Shown here in pieces: positions 56,037 to 64,000 of a DNA stretch of 64,000 bases. The notes beneath the pieces were generated by a model. That model was given only the letters and a program-made list of their open reading frames with translations, had not been told where the DNA came from and searched no databases. Source of the stretch: Pseudomonas sp. GM18 (GTDB lineage Bacteria > Pseudomonadota > Gammaproteobacteria > Pseudomonadales > Pseudomonadaceae). Every line of letters starts with the position of its first letter. The first letter of the stretch is position 1. The translations under genes were made by a program, and so were the position numbers. The stretch spans positions 62,001 to 126,000 of the forward strand of contig NZ_AKJT01000023.1 of NCBI RefSeq assembly GCF_000282195.1, read 5' to 3'.

Positions 56037-56132
56037 GTTCTGACTCCTGTTTGTGTGAAAAACAGGGCGTTATGAATCGAATGGGATTTAAGGGTACGCA
56101 CGCTCGCACGAGCGGCCCTTTGGCGCCAATCC

Positions 56133-56297
56133 CGTTCTCTCTTCATCCGGACTATGACCGTCGGCCCCGGAATCACACCGGGTCTGCTGACCTTGCCGCC
56201 ATCACAGCCATTGCCGTACCTGTCGCCAAGCGCTCGCGGGCTATGCGCATTGCGCGCAATTACCGCCGGTGGGGAATTACACCCCGCCCTGAGAACG
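56133..56297 (-). promoter_or_regulatory. FMN riboswitch (RFN element)
   Basis: The minus strand reads the RFN core: CTCAGGGCGGGGTG, then ATTCCCCACCGGCGGTAAT, AGCCCGCGAGCG, GGTCAGCAGACCCGGTG, ATTCCGGGGCCGACGGTCAT and AGTCCGGATGAAGAGAG. It is complete and lies 97 nt upstream of the ribH-like gene. FMN binding should turn that gene off. Confidence 0.97.
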
Positions 56298-56498
56298 TTT
56301 TGCCGCCAGATTGTTTGGCGGCGAAGCGTTTTTAACACATATTTACGGGGCGTGCATGGCTGCTTTCTGATGATTGCTATCGGGTTTTCCGAAGGCATAA
56401 AGCGCCTTTTCCTCGTCCAAGGCTTGATTAATTGTCGGCATGACCGCAGTAATTCCTTTCCGAAACGGATTTTTCCCCTGTTTACCGAGGCCAGATTC

Positions 56499-57503
56499 AT
56501 GAGCGTTATCGATCTTCGCAGCGACACCGTCACTCAACCGACCGCAGGGATGCTCGACGCGATGGCCAATGCGGCCACCGGTGATGACGTTTATGGCGAA
56601 GATCCGACGGTCAATCGTCTGGAAGCCGAGCTTGCAAATCAGTTGGGTTTTGCCGCGGCATTGTTTGTCCCGACGGGCACCATGAGCAACCTGCTGGGCT
56701 TGATGGCCCACTGCGAGCGCGGTGACGAGTACATTGTCGGTCAGCAGGCTCACACCTATAAGTACGAAGGTGGCGGCGCGGCGGTGCTCGGTTCGATCCA
56801 GCCGCAGCCGCTGGAAGTGCAGGCCGATGGTTCGCTGGACCTTGCGCAAGTCGCCGCCGCGATCAAACCGGACGACTTCCACTTCGCCCGCACCCGTTTG
56901 CTGGCACTGGAAAACACCATGCAGGGCAAGGTGCTGCCGCTGGAGTATCTGGCCCAGGCTCGCCGCTTCACTCGTGAGCATGACCTGGCGCTGCATCTGG
57001 ATGGCGCGCGGCTCTACAACGCGGCGGTCAAGCTGGGTGTCGATGCCCGGGAGATCACTCAGCATTTCGATTCTGTTTCGGTCTGTCTGTCCAAAGGCCT
57101 GGGCGCGCCGATTGGTTCGGTGCTGTGTGGCTCGGTCGAGTTGATCGCCAAGGCTCGGCGTTTGCGCAAGATGGTCGGCGGCGGCATGCGCCAGGCCGGG
57201 ATTCTCGCGGCGGCGGGGCTGTATGCGCTGGATAATAATGTTCAGCGCCTGGCCGACGACCATGCCAATGCACAGTTGCTGGCTGAAGGCCTGCGAGCGG
57301 CGGGCTATGAGGTCGAACCGGTGCAGACCAACATGGTTTACGTAAAAATGGGCGACAAGGCCGAAGCGATCAAGGCCTTCGCCGCGACACGCGGGGTCAA
57401 GCTCAGCGCTGCCGCTCGTCTGCGAATGGTCACGCACATGGACGTCAGCCGTGCGCAAATCGAGCAGGTCGTCGCTACATTCGTCGAGTTTTCCCGCATC
57501 TGA
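56499..57503 (+). CDS. ltaE: Low-specificity L-threonine aldolase
   Basis: A 334-residue PLP-dependent aldolase that splits threonine/allo-threonine to glycine and acetaldehyde. N-terminus [23 protein letters not shown] stacking region [15 protein letters not shown], aspartate in [16 protein letters not shown] and the Schiff-base lysine in [15 protein letters not shown] near 205. The ATG at 56499 follows CGAGGCC; the frame is open upstream through the riboswitch region, which is not coding. Monocistronic, divergent from the riboswitch-controlled gene. Confidence 0.93.
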   Translation: MSVIDLRSDTVTQPTAGMLDAMANAATGDDVYGEDPTVNRLEAELANQLGFAAALFVPTGTMSNLLGLMAHCERGDEYIVGQQAHTYKYEGGGAAVLGSIQPQPLEVQADGSLDLAQVAAAIKPDDFHFARTRLLALENTMQGKVLPLEYLAQARRFTREHDLALHLDGARLYNAAVKLGVDAREITQHFDSVSVCLSKGLGAPIGSVLCGSVELIAKARRLRKMVGGGMRQAGILAAAGLYALDNNVQRLADDHANAQLLAEGLRAAGYEVEPVQTNMVYVKMGDKAEAIKAFAATRGVKLSAAARLRMVTHMDVSRAQIEQVVATFVEFSRI

Positions 57504-57569
57504 TCGCGTTAGCGGTCCAATTGACCGTTTCTATCGTATAAACACGCTGTACCCCGCGCGCAGGGCCGA

Positions 57570-57575
57570 TATAAT
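57570..57575 (+). promoter_or_regulatory. Candidate -10 box of alaS
   Basis: An exact TATAAT, 75 bp before the alaS ATG. The -35 region (CTGTAC, 57547-57552) is poor. Confidence 0.5.
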
Positions 57576-57649
57576 GCGGCCCTTTGCCGTCGCTTCGTCT
57601 GTTGACGTTTCGCACAGGCCTTTGGCCGCAGCCTCCGTGGAAGAACCTA

Positions 57650-60271
57650 ATGAAAAGCGCAGAAATCCGTGAAGCCTTCCTTCGCTTCTTCGAAGAGCAA
57701 GGCCACACCCGTGTAGCCTCCAGCTCTTTGATTCCGGGCAACGACCCAACCCTGCTGTTCACTAACGCGGGGATGAACCAGTTCAAGGACTGCTTCCTGG
57801 GCCAGGAAAAGCGCGCGTACACCCGCGCCGTCAGCAGCCAGAAATGCGTGCGTGCCGGCGGCAAGCACAACGACCTGGAAAACGTCGGTTATACCGCCCG
57901 TCACCACACCTTCTTCGAAATGCTGGGTAACTTCAGCTTCGGTGATTATTTCAAGCGTGACGCCATCACCTACGCCTGGAACTTCCTGACCTCCGAGAAG
58001 TGGCTGAACCTGCCGAAAGAAAAGCTCTGGGTCACCGTCTACGCCAGCGATGACGAGGCGTACGACATCTGGACCAAAGAGATCGGCGTTCCGGCCGAGC
58101 GCATGGTTCGCATCGGCGACAACAAGGGCGCGCCGTACGCTTCCGACAACTTCTGGACCATGGGCGATACCGGCCCGTGCGGTCCTTGCACCGAGATTTT
58201 CTACGATCACGGCGCCGACATCTGGGGTGGCCCACCGGGCTCGCCGGAAGAAGACGGCGACCGTTACATCGAAATCTGGAACAACGTGTTCATGCAGTTC
58301 AACCGCACCGCCGATGGCGTGTTGCACCCGTTGCCAACCCCGTCGGTGGACACCGGCATGGGTCTTGAGCGGATAAGTGCCGTGCTGCAGCACGTTCACT
58401 CGAACTATGAAATCGACCTGTTCCAGAGCCTGCTGAGCGCATCGGCCAAGGCCATCGGCTGCACCAACGACAATCAGGCTTCCCTGAAAGTCGTGGCTGA
58501 CCACATCCGTTCCTGCGGCTTCCTGATTGCCGACGGCGTGCTGCCGTCCAACGAAGGCCGCGGTTATGTGCTGCGCCGGATCATTCGTCGCGCTTGCCGT
58601 CACGGCAACAAACTGGGCGCGAAGGGCAGCTTCTTCTACCAGATCGTTGCGGCCCTGGTCGCCGAGATGGGCGAAGCGTTCCCTGAGCTGAAGTCCCAAC
58701 AGGCGCACATCGAGCGCGTGCTGAAAGCCGAAGAAGAGCAATTCGCCAAGACCCTGGAACAGGGTCTGAAGATCCTCGAGCAGGATCTGGCTGAACTCAA
58801 AGGCGACGTGGTACCGGGCGACGTGGTGTTCAAACTCTACGACACCTACGGTTTCCCGATGGACCTGACTGGCGACATCGCCCGTGAGCGCAGCCTGACC
58901 ATCGACGAAGCAGGCTTCGAGCGCGAAATGGAAGCCCAGCGCGTGCGTGCCCGCTCCGCCAGCTCCTTCGGCATGGACTACAACAGCCTGGTCAAGGTTG
59001 ATGTGGCCACCGAGTTCACCGGTTACACCGCTCACAGCGGCTCCGCCAAAATCGTTGCTCTCTATAAAGAAGGGCAATCGGTTGACGTACTGAGCGAAGG
59101 CGAAGAGGGCGTGGTTGTTCTCGATCAGACGCCGTTCTATGCCGAATCCGGTGGTCAGATTGGTGATTGCGGCTTCCTCCAGGCTGGCGCTGCGCGTTTC
59201 GACGTGCGCGACACCACCAAGACCGGCGGTGCGTTCCTGCATCACGGCGTGCTGGATTCGGGCAGCCTGATCGTAGGTACTCCGGTGGAGACTCATGTCG
59301 ATGCCGAAGTGCGCCACGCGACGTCGCTGAACCACTCGGCGACTCACTTGCTGCATGCCGCATTGCGTCAGGTACTGGGCGAGCACGTTCAGCAGAAAGG
59401 TTCGTTGGTCGACAGTCAGCGTCTACGCTTTGACTTCAGCCACTTCGAAGCAATCAAGCCTGAGCAGTTGAAGGCGCTGGAAGACATCGTCAACGCCGAG
59501 ATTCGCAAGAACTCCGAGGTTGAAACCGAAGAAACCGACATCGAAACCGCCAAGCAGAAAGGTGCCATGGCGCTGTTCGGCGAGAAGTACGGCGACAGCG
59601 TACGTGTGCTGAGCATGGGCGATTTCTCCGTCGAGCTGTGCGGCGGTATTCACGCCACCCGTACCGGCGACATCGGCCTGCTGAAAATCATCAGCGAAGG
59701 CGGTGTGGCTTCGGGTGTGCGTCGTATCGAGGCAGTCACCGGTGCCGCGGCACTGGCCTACTTGAATGCGGCAGAAGAACAACTCAAGGAAGCGGCCAAC
59801 CTGGTCAAGGGCAGCCGCGATAACCTGATCGACAAGCTGTCGGCTGTGCTGGAGCGCAACCGTCTGCTGGAGAAGCAACTCGAGCAGTTGCAGGCCAAGG
59901 CGGCCAGCGCGGCGGGCGACGATCTGTCGGCTTCTGCCCTGGACGTCAAAGGCGTGAAAGTGCTGGCCGTGCGTCTGGACGGTCAGGATGGCAAGGCGCT
60001 GCTGGCGCTGGTCGATCAACTGAAAAACAAACTCGGCCGCGCAGTGATCCTGCTCGGCAGTGTCCATGAGGAAAAGGTCGTTCTGGTTGCAGGCGTGACC
60101 AAAGACCTGACTGGCCAACTCAAAGCCGGTGATTTGATGAAGCAGGCTGCTGCGGCAGTGGGCGGGAAGGGCGGTGGTCGTCCAGACATGGCGCAGGGCG
60201 GTGGTACTGACGCTGGCGCACTGGATGCCGCATTGGCCCTGACTGTTCCATTTGTAGAGCAGGGTTTATAA
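57650..60271 (+). CDS. alaS: Alanyl-tRNA synthetase
   Basis: An 873-residue class II aminoacyl-tRNA synthetase for alanine. Motif 1/2 region [18 protein letters not shown], motif 3 [12 protein letters not shown], the editing-domain zinc site [14 protein letters not shown] with [13 protein letters not shown], and the C-Ala domain with [12 protein letters not shown]. Full length. The ATG at 57650 ([20 protein letters not shown]) is the usual start; the frame is open further upstream without a start of interest. lysC follows, 90 bp downstream. Confidence 0.97.
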   Translation: MKSAEIREAFLRFFEEQGHTRVASSSLIPGNDPTLLFTNAGMNQFKDCFLGQEKRAYTRAVSSQKCVRAGGKHNDLENVGYTARHHTFFEMLGNFSFGDYFKRDAITYAWNFLTSEKWLNLPKEKLWVTVYASDDEAYDIWTKEIGVPAERMVRIGDNKGAPYASDNFWTMGDTGPCGPCTEIFYDHGADIWGGPPGSPEEDGDRYIEIWNNVFMQFNRTADGVLHPLPTPSVDTGMGLERISAVLQHVHSNYEIDLFQSLLSASAKAIGCTNDNQASLKVVADHIRSCGFLIADGVLPSNEGRGYVLRRIIRRACRHGNKLGAKGSFFYQIVAALVAEMGEAFPELKSQQAHIERVLKAEEEQFAKTLEQGLKILEQDLAELKGDVVPGDVVFKLYDTYGFPMDLTGDIARERSLTIDEAGFEREMEAQRVRARSASSFGMDYNSLVKVDVATEFTGYTAHSGSAKIVALYKEGQSVDVLSEGEEGVVVLDQTPFYAESGGQIGDCGFLQAGAARFDVRDTTKTGGAFLHHGVLDSGSLIVGTPVETHVDAEVRHATSLNHSATHLLHAALRQVLGEHVQQKGSLVDSQRLRFDFSHFEAIKPEQLKALEDIVNAEIRKNSEVETEETDIETAKQKGAMALFGEKYGDSVRVLSMGDFSVELCGGIHATRTGDIGLLKIISEGGVASGVRRIEAVTGAAALAYLNAAEEQLKEAANLVKGSRDNLIDKLSAVLERNRLLEKQLEQLQAKAASAAGDDLSASALDVKGVKVLAVRLDGQDGKALLALVDQLKNKLGRAVILLGSVHEEKVVLVAGVTKDLTGQLKAGDLMKQAAAAVGGKGGGRPDMAQGGGTDAGALDAALALTVPFVEQGL

Positions 60272-60361
60272 GGCAGTGTGCCTGGCCCGCGGTCTAGTGG
60301 CGGGCCAGAACGCTGTTTGAGTGATTATTGGGCGCCCTTCATGGGCAGAGGCGGCTTTGAA

Positions 60362-61603
60362 ATGGCTTTGATCGTACAGAAATTTGGAGGCACCTCAGTC
60401 GGCACTGTCGAGAGAATCGAGCAGGTCGCCGACAAGGTTAAGAAATTCCGCGATGCGGGCGATGACCTGGTGGTTGTGCTGTCTGCAATGAGCGGCGAAA
60501 CCAACCGTCTGATCGATCTGGCCAAGCAAATCAGTGGCGACGGCCAACCGGTTCCGCGCGAACTGGATGTGATCGTTTCCACCGGTGAGCAGGTGACGAT
60601 TGCACTGTTGGCCATGGCGCTGATCAAGCGTGGCGTGCCAGCGGTGTCGTACACCGGCAACCAGGTACGGATTCTGACGGATAGCGCGCACAATAAAGCG
60701 CGTATCTTGCAGATTGATGACCAGAAGATTCGCGGTGACCTGAAGGCCGGTCGTGTGGTGGTTGTCGCCGGTTTCCAGGGCGTCGACGAGCACGGCAATA
60801 TCACCACGCTCGGTCGTGGCGGTTCCGACACCACTGGCGTGGCACTGGCGGCAGCCCTGAAGGCTGACGAATGCCAGATCTACACCGACGTCGACGGCGT
60901 CTACACCACCGACCCGCGTGTGGTGTCCGTGGCTCAGCGTCTGGACAAGATCACCTTTGAAGAGATGCTGGAAATGGCCAGCCTCGGTTCCAAGGTGCTG
61001 CAGATCCGTGCGGTCGAGTTCGCCGGCAAGTACAACGTTCCGCTGCGCGTACTGCACAGCTTCAAGGAGGGTCCGGGCACCCTCATTACTATTGATGAAG
61101 AGGAAACCATGGAACAGCCGATCATTTCCGGCATCGCTTTCAACCGCGATGAAGCCAAGCTGACCATCCGTGGCGTGCCAGACACCCCGGGCGTGGCGTT
61201 CAAGATTCTCGGCCCGATCAGTGCCGCGAACATCGAAGTCGACATGATCGTGCAGAACGTTGCGCACGATAACACCACCGACTTCACCTTCACCGTGCAC
61301 CGCAACGACTACCAGGCGGCGCAATCCGTGCTGGAAAACACCGCTCGCGAGATCGGTGCCCGTGAAGTCGTTGGCGACACCAAGATTGCCAAGGTCTCGA
61401 TCGTTGGCGTCGGCATGCGCTCCCACGCAGGCGTGGCCAGCCGCATGTTCGAATCCCTGGCGAAAGAAAGCATCAACATCCAGATGATCTCGACTTCGGA
61501 AATCAAGGTGTCCGTGGTGATCGAAGAGAAGTACCTGGAACTGGCTGTGCGCGCCCTGCACACAGCTTTCGAACTGGACGCGCCGGCCCGACAGGGCGAG
61601 TAA
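60362..61603 (+). CDS. lysC: Aspartate kinase
   Basis: A 413-residue aspartokinase, the first step of lysine, threonine, methionine and diaminopimelate synthesis. N-terminal ALIVQKFGGTSVG, active-site GRGGSDTTGVALAAAL and TDVDGVYTTDPRVV. Two ACT domains (about 265-405) bind lysine/threonine for feedback control. The ATG at 60362 lies 7 bases after GGCTTTG; an upstream frame is open but lacks signals. Its position after alaS and before rsmA is conserved in Pseudomonas. It ends with a strong terminator. Confidence 0.97.
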   Translation: MALIVQKFGGTSVGTVERIEQVADKVKKFRDAGDDLVVVLSAMSGETNRLIDLAKQISGDGQPVPRELDVIVSTGEQVTIALLAMALIKRGVPAVSYTGNQVRILTDSAHNKARILQIDDQKIRGDLKAGRVVVVAGFQGVDEHGNITTLGRGGSDTTGVALAAALKADECQIYTDVDGVYTTDPRVVSVAQRLDKITFEEMLEMASLGSKVLQIRAVEFAGKYNVPLRVLHSFKEGPGTLITIDEEETMEQPIISGIAFNRDEAKLTIRGVPDTPGVAFKILGPISAANIEVDMIVQNVAHDNTTDFTFTVHRNDYQAAQSVLENTAREIGAREVVGDTKIAKVSIVGVGMRSHAGVASRMFESLAKESINIQMISTSEIKVSVVIEEKYLELAVRALHTAFELDAPARQGE

Positions 61604-61614
61604 TGCGTTCCCCC

Positions 61615-61650
61615 CGAAGGGCGCGGTCTGACCGCGCCCTTCGTTTTTTT
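61615..61650 (+). terminator. Intrinsic terminator of lysC
   Basis: A 13-bp stem CGAAGGGCGCGGT/ACCGCGCCCTTCG with a 3-nt loop and seven T residues. Confidence 0.95.
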
Positions 61651-61791
61651 GAATGGTGCGTACCAAAACTGTTCTTTTGCTCGCGCTAGTCAATACTCAG
61701 GCATGTAGGGCTGTGACCTTTTCGGTTGTAGGTCGGATGCCTTTTTTTTGCAGACTGTTGTCCCTGAAATGAAATGCGTGAGGAGAAAGGT

Positions 61792-61980
61792 ATGCTGATT
61801 CTGACTCGTCGGTGCGCAGAAAGCCTGATTATTGGTGATGGCGAAATCACCGTGACCGTGCTCGGCGTTAAAGGAAATCAAGTGCGTATTGGTGTCAACG
61901 CCCCGAAAGAGGTGGCTGTGCACCGTGAGGAAATTTACCTGCGTATCAAGAAAGAGAAGGACGAAGAACCAAGCCATTAA
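61792..61980 (+). CDS. rsmA: Carbon storage regulator RsmA/CsrA
   Basis: A 62-residue RNA-binding regulator that binds GGA motifs in mRNA leaders and represses secondary metabolism and biofilm genes. [20 protein letters not shown], then [19 protein letters not shown] with the key R44 region. The extended frame from 61774 is a false start; the ATG at 61792 has GAGGAGAAAGG just before it. That leader itself holds GGA motifs, so autoregulation is possible. It lies between lysC and the tRNA cluster, as in P. aeruginosa. Confidence 0.97.
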   Translation: MLILTRRCAESLIIGDGEITVTVLGVKGNQVRIGVNAPKEVAVHREEIYLRIKKEKDEEPSH

Positions 61981-61999
61981 TTTTTATCGTTTTTTATGT

Positions 62000-62028
62000 T
62001 TGCAAACGGGGAAGAAGCTGGTTAATAT
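62000..62028 (+). promoter_or_regulatory. Promoter of the tRNA-Ser gene
   Basis: TTGCAA, 17-nt spacer, TAATAT, 15 bp before the mature 5' end. Confidence 0.75.
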
Positions 62029-62042
62029 ACGCCCCGTGTTGC

Positions 62043-62133
62043 GGAGAGCTGGCCGAGTGGCCGAAGGCGCTCCCCTGCTAAGGGAGTACACCTCAAAAGG
62101 GTGTCGGGGGTTCGAATCCCCCGTTCTCCGCCA
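62043..62133 (+). tRNA. tRNA-Ser (GCT)
   Basis: A 91-nt type II tRNA with a long variable arm. The acceptor stem GGAGAGC/GTTCTCC, anticodon loop CTGCTAA (anticodon GCT), T-loop TTCGAAT and encoded CCA are all visible. Reads AGC/AGT codons. Confidence 0.97.
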
Positions 62134-62198
62134 TTATTTGTTTAGTACGTTGTAATCTGGCTTCTTCGGTAAGTTGTTGAAATTACTAGAAAAAGTGC

Positions 62199-62226
62199 TT
62201 TACAAAAAGATTTGACGGCCTATAAT
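62199..62226 (+). promoter_or_regulatory. Promoter of the tRNA-Arg pair
   Basis: TTTACA, 16-nt spacer, exact TATAAT, 14 bp before the first tRNA-Arg, followed by a GC-rich GCGCGGC discriminator typical of stringent control. Confidence 0.75.
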
Positions 62227-62240
62227 GCGCGGCAACAAAT

Positions 62241-62317
62241 GCACTCGTAGCTCAGCTGGATAGAGTACTCGGCTACGAACCGAGCGGTCACAGGTTCGAA
62301 TCCTGTCGAGTGCACCA
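62241..62317 (+). tRNA. tRNA-Arg (ACG), copy 1
   Basis: A 77-nt tRNA with acceptor GCACTCG/CGAGTGC, anticodon loop CTACGAA (anticodon ACG, to be deaminated to ICG by TadA) and encoded CCA. Confidence 0.97.
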
Positions 62318-62388
62318 TTTAAGAGTTGTTTGCAGAAATGTGAATAACTTGGCTTCAACCAGTTGTGATCTGGTATAAAAACACAAAT

Positions 62389-62465
62389 GCACTCGTAGCT
62401 CAGCTGGATAGAGTACTCGGCTACGAACCGAGCGGTCACAGGTTCGAATCCTGTCGAGTGCACCA
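62389..62465 (+). tRNA. tRNA-Arg (ACG), copy 2
   Basis: Identical to the first copy over all 77 nt. The 71-bp spacer carries a weak -10-like TATAAA, but copy 1's promoter probably serves both. A terminator follows 6 bp later. Confidence 0.97.
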
Positions 62466-62471
62466 AACACC

Positions 62472-62500
62472 AAAAAGCCCGCGTTTAACGCGGGCTTTTT
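62472..62500 (+). terminator. Intrinsic terminator of the tRNA cluster, overlapping a convergent CDS end
   Basis: AAAAAGCCCGCG/CGCGGGCTTTTT stem with a 5-nt loop and T tract. It overlaps the last codons of the minus-strand gene at 62485-63003. Confidence 0.92.
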
Positions 62501-63003
62501 GCCGTCTGCGATTTGGCTTTTCCTTTGGTACAACCTTTCTCATCGAACTCGATGTGAGCACTGCGCCCTCGCTTGTTGTCGTAGCGGTAGCTCATGGCTG
62601 AATTGCGAGTGCTGATTTTGTCTGGCTTGCCGAGAGCGCTTTCGACGTCCTGCTGACTCATGCCGGCAACCACTCTCTGATTGATGATCGCGATACGGCG
62701 TTCCTTCGCGCTGAGCTGATTTCCACATTTGTCCTCGGACTGACCAACGATCGTCGGCTCTCTCCTTGGGATTTTCATACCTGATGTTTCGCGAACCTCG
62801 GCTTCTGGCATCAGGGCTGTCGTGCTGCCTGGCAAAAACGTGCGCACTTCCTGAAGCGAAAGGCTTTCTCCGGTCGTACAGCTCAAGGTCGTGAAGGTGA
62901 TGCGTCCGTTAGGGGCTTCGCACCGGTGGACGGTCGTAGCAAGCGCCCAGGGTGGCAGGCAGAGCAGGGCGGCAAGCAAAAAATGATCAGCATTCCATGG
63001 CAT
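62485..63003 (-). CDS. Exported DUF4124-like protein
   Basis: A 172-residue exported protein. A signal peptide runs to about residue 22 (LLAALLCLPPWALA). A DUF4124-like start, VHRCEAPNGRITFTTLSCTTG, has two cysteines for a disulfide. A region of about 60 residues follows, with VVAGMSQQDVESALGKPDKI, the motif of the SmpA/OmlA (BamE-like) fold. The C-terminus is basic and overlaps the tRNA terminator. AAGGAGG lies before the ATG. Role in the envelope likely; nothing more specific can be said. Confidence 0.8.
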   Translation of the reverse strand: MPWNADHFLLAALLCLPPWALATTVHRCEAPNGRITFTTLSCTTGESLSLQEVRTFLPGSTTALMPEAEVRETSGMKIPRREPTIVGQSEDKCGNQLSAKERRIAIINQRVVAGMSQQDVESALGKPDKISTRNSAMSYRYDNKRGRSAHIEFDEKGCTKGKAKSQTAKSPR

Positions 63004-63324
63004 TCGACGTCCTCCTTGACGGTCCTTATCAAGGGTAGCCGTTACATTTTTCGACCGCTGTGTGTTTTCTTTTCAGGATAAGTCGTCGCAGTTCCATGGA
63101 TCAGGACAGCGCTCAGGTTTGTCTCGCAAGCGCTTGTTTCAGCCGCGATTTTTTCACGTTTAAAACCGTCAGGCGGTGTTATCATTGCGCCCGTCAGCCC
63201 CGCCGGGGCTTGTGGAATACCTCCATGGACTTACCCAGTAGTTACTCAGTACCCCGTTTTTACAATCATGAATTGACTGATTGATCCTTCCGGCGTGCCC
63301 CGCTGCTGGGAGTGGAGTTCGCCT
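63004..63324 (+). other. Leader region of mgtE with a possible 19-codon leader ORF
   Basis: No full gene. An ATG at 63225 begins the 19-codon frame MDLPSSYSVPRFYNHELTD, ending at 63284, 40 bp before mgtE. Just upstream is a GC-rich hairpin AGCCCCG/CGGGGCT (63196-63210). Magnesium-transporter genes of other bacteria have leader peptides, so control through this ORF is conceivable. It has no good ribosome-binding site. Confidence 0.35.
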
Positions 63325-64000
63325 ATGTCTGAAGTTGAAGTAAAGAAAACGCAGGAAAGCTTGCAGGACCGCCTTGCTCAAGTCGTTGAGCTGCTGCAGC
63401 GCCAGCGGGTGGTCGAAGACCTGACTCACCGCCAGGAAGGTCCGCATCACGACCGGGTCGAGAACCTGGTTCACCGGCAAAACCTCGTCGAGTTGCAACG
63501 CAAGCTCGATGATCTGCACTCTGCCGACGTCGCCTACATCCTTGAAGCCTTGCCACTGGACGATCGTCTGACCGTCTGGCAATTGGTCAAGGCCGACCGC
63601 GACGGCGACATTCTGCTCGAAGTATCCGATTCGGTTCGTGAAACCCTGATCGCCGACATGGACGATCACGAGCTCCTGGCTGCGGCCAAGGACATGGATG
63701 CCGACGAACTCGCTGACCTGGCCTCCGAGCTGCCGCGAGACGTCGTCCACGAGCTGATGGAAACCCTCGATGCTCAACAGCGTGAGCGCGTTCGCTCCGC
63801 GTTGTCCTATGACGAGGAGCAGGTCGGTGCGCTGATGGACTTCGAGATGGTGACTATCCGTGAGGATGTCAGTCTCGAAGTGGTTTTGCGTTATTTGCGT
63901 CGTCTCAAAGAGCTGCCAAGCCATACCGACAAACTGTTCGTGGTCGATTACGACGGCGTGCTCAAGGGCGTGTTGCCGATCAAGCGCCTTTTGGTCAACG
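63325..64000 (+). CDS. mgtE: Magnesium transporter MgtE, N-terminal part (runs off the right edge)
   Basis: The first 225 residues of a CorC/MgtE-type magnesium channel. An MgtE N domain (superhelix of short repeats, about 30-160) includes DVAYILEALPLDDRLTVWQL and LAAAKDMDADELADLASELP. Then begins the first CBS domain (MDFEMVTIREDVSLEVVLRY, LFVVDYDGVLKGVLPIKRLL). These domains sense cytoplasmic Mg2+ and close the pore. The membrane part lies outside the window. AGTGGAG precedes the ATG. Confidence 0.93.
   Translation, partial: MSEVEVKKTQESLQDRLAQVVELLQRQRVVEDLTHRQEGPHHDRVENLVHRQNLVELQRKLDDLHSADVAYILEALPLDDRLTVWQLVKADRDGDILLEVSDSVRETLIADMDDHELLAAAKDMDADELADLASELPRDVVHELMETLDAQQRERVRSALSYDEEQVGALMDFEMVTIREDVSLEVVLRYLRRLKELPSHTDKLFVVDYDGVLKGVLPIKRLLVN

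Noticed and set aside
57647..59386. 579-codon open frame opposite alaS
   Set aside because: Shadow of alaS; the same holds for the frames opposite lysC (60395-61693), aruC (47481-48800), aruF (48822-50129) and aruB (52753-54372).
62389..62465. tRNA copies as an integration site for a mobile element
   Set aside because: The second tRNA-Arg is followed by its terminator and core genes; no partial tRNA repeat or integrase is present downstream in the window.
63060..63284. 74-codon plus-strand frame before mgtE
   Set aside because: It spans a hairpin and has no good start; only its last 19 codons are kept as a weak leader-ORF candidate.

Overview
The window is a chromosomal segment of a fluorescent-group Pseudomonas (about 60% GC). 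The evidence is gene content and order: acsA, then aotJQMOP-argR, aruCFGDB(x)E, alaS, lysC, rsmA, tRNA-Ser, tRNA-Arg and mgtE. This is the order known around PA0887-PA0913 of P. aeruginosa. Typical Pseudomonas intergenic palindromes (REP-like elements and a 107-bp palindrome present twice) support it. No plasmid, integrase, transposase or CRISPR array was seen.

Layout. 1-7.4 kb: single genes (end of alaC, LysE exporter, GyrI-like protein, two GNAT acetyltransferases, a flavin-binding PPOX protein), an NTF2-like/YCII/ECF42-type sigma cluster, and a LysR regulator divergent from a PACE efflux pump. 7.4-21.2 kb: Pit phosphate transporter, ZntB-like metal transporter, a chemoreceptor, a FlxA-like coiled-coil protein, a GAF histidine kinase, a PepSY protein, the phosphodiesterase GlpQ, an ABM/GATase pair divergent from a LysR, DUF1003, and a TetR divergent from a metallo-beta-lactamase-fold enzyme with a clear operator between them. 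21.2-28.2 kb: two overlapping small HTH genes, a BglX-type beta-glucosidase whose end runs into a REP element, AraC, TauE/SafE, and a response regulator plus diguanylate cyclase pair. 28.2-31.0 kb: an accessory patch with a Zn-site protein of unknown function, an HNH nuclease and a Bro-N protein. 31.3-34.0 kb: nrdB without nrdA nearby, a secreted 13-residue-repeat protein and a DUF2790 protein.

34.4-55.4 kb is the metabolic core. Acetyl-CoA synthetase is followed by the arginine/ornithine ABC uptake system and its regulator ArgR. The complete arginine succinyltransferase (AST) catabolic pathway follows. ArgR-type TGTCGC-N8-AA half sites lie in front of both aotJ and aruC, and a terminator-like hairpin follows the first gene of each operon. 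A 4.9-kb gene for a 1621-residue DUF6543/leucine-rich-repeat effector-like protein sits in opposite orientation between argR and aruC. It resembles the NEL ubiquitin-ligase effector family but seems to lack the NEL domain.

55.5-64 kb: an FMN riboswitch controls a ribH-like lumazine synthase gene that carries a one-base frameshift at an A6 tract. Then come ltaE, alaS, lysC, rsmA, tRNA-Ser(GCT), two identical tRNA-Arg(ACG), a small secreted DUF4124-like protein and the start of mgtE.

The strongest leads are the frameshifted riboswitch-controlled ribH, the NEL-less LRR giant, the REP-extended BglX tail, a 16-codon minigene coupled to the ECF sigma gene, a 44-bp perfect inverted repeat between aotP and argR, and the paired attenuator-like hairpins in the two arginine operons. 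All assignments rest on reading the sequence; no database search was run.
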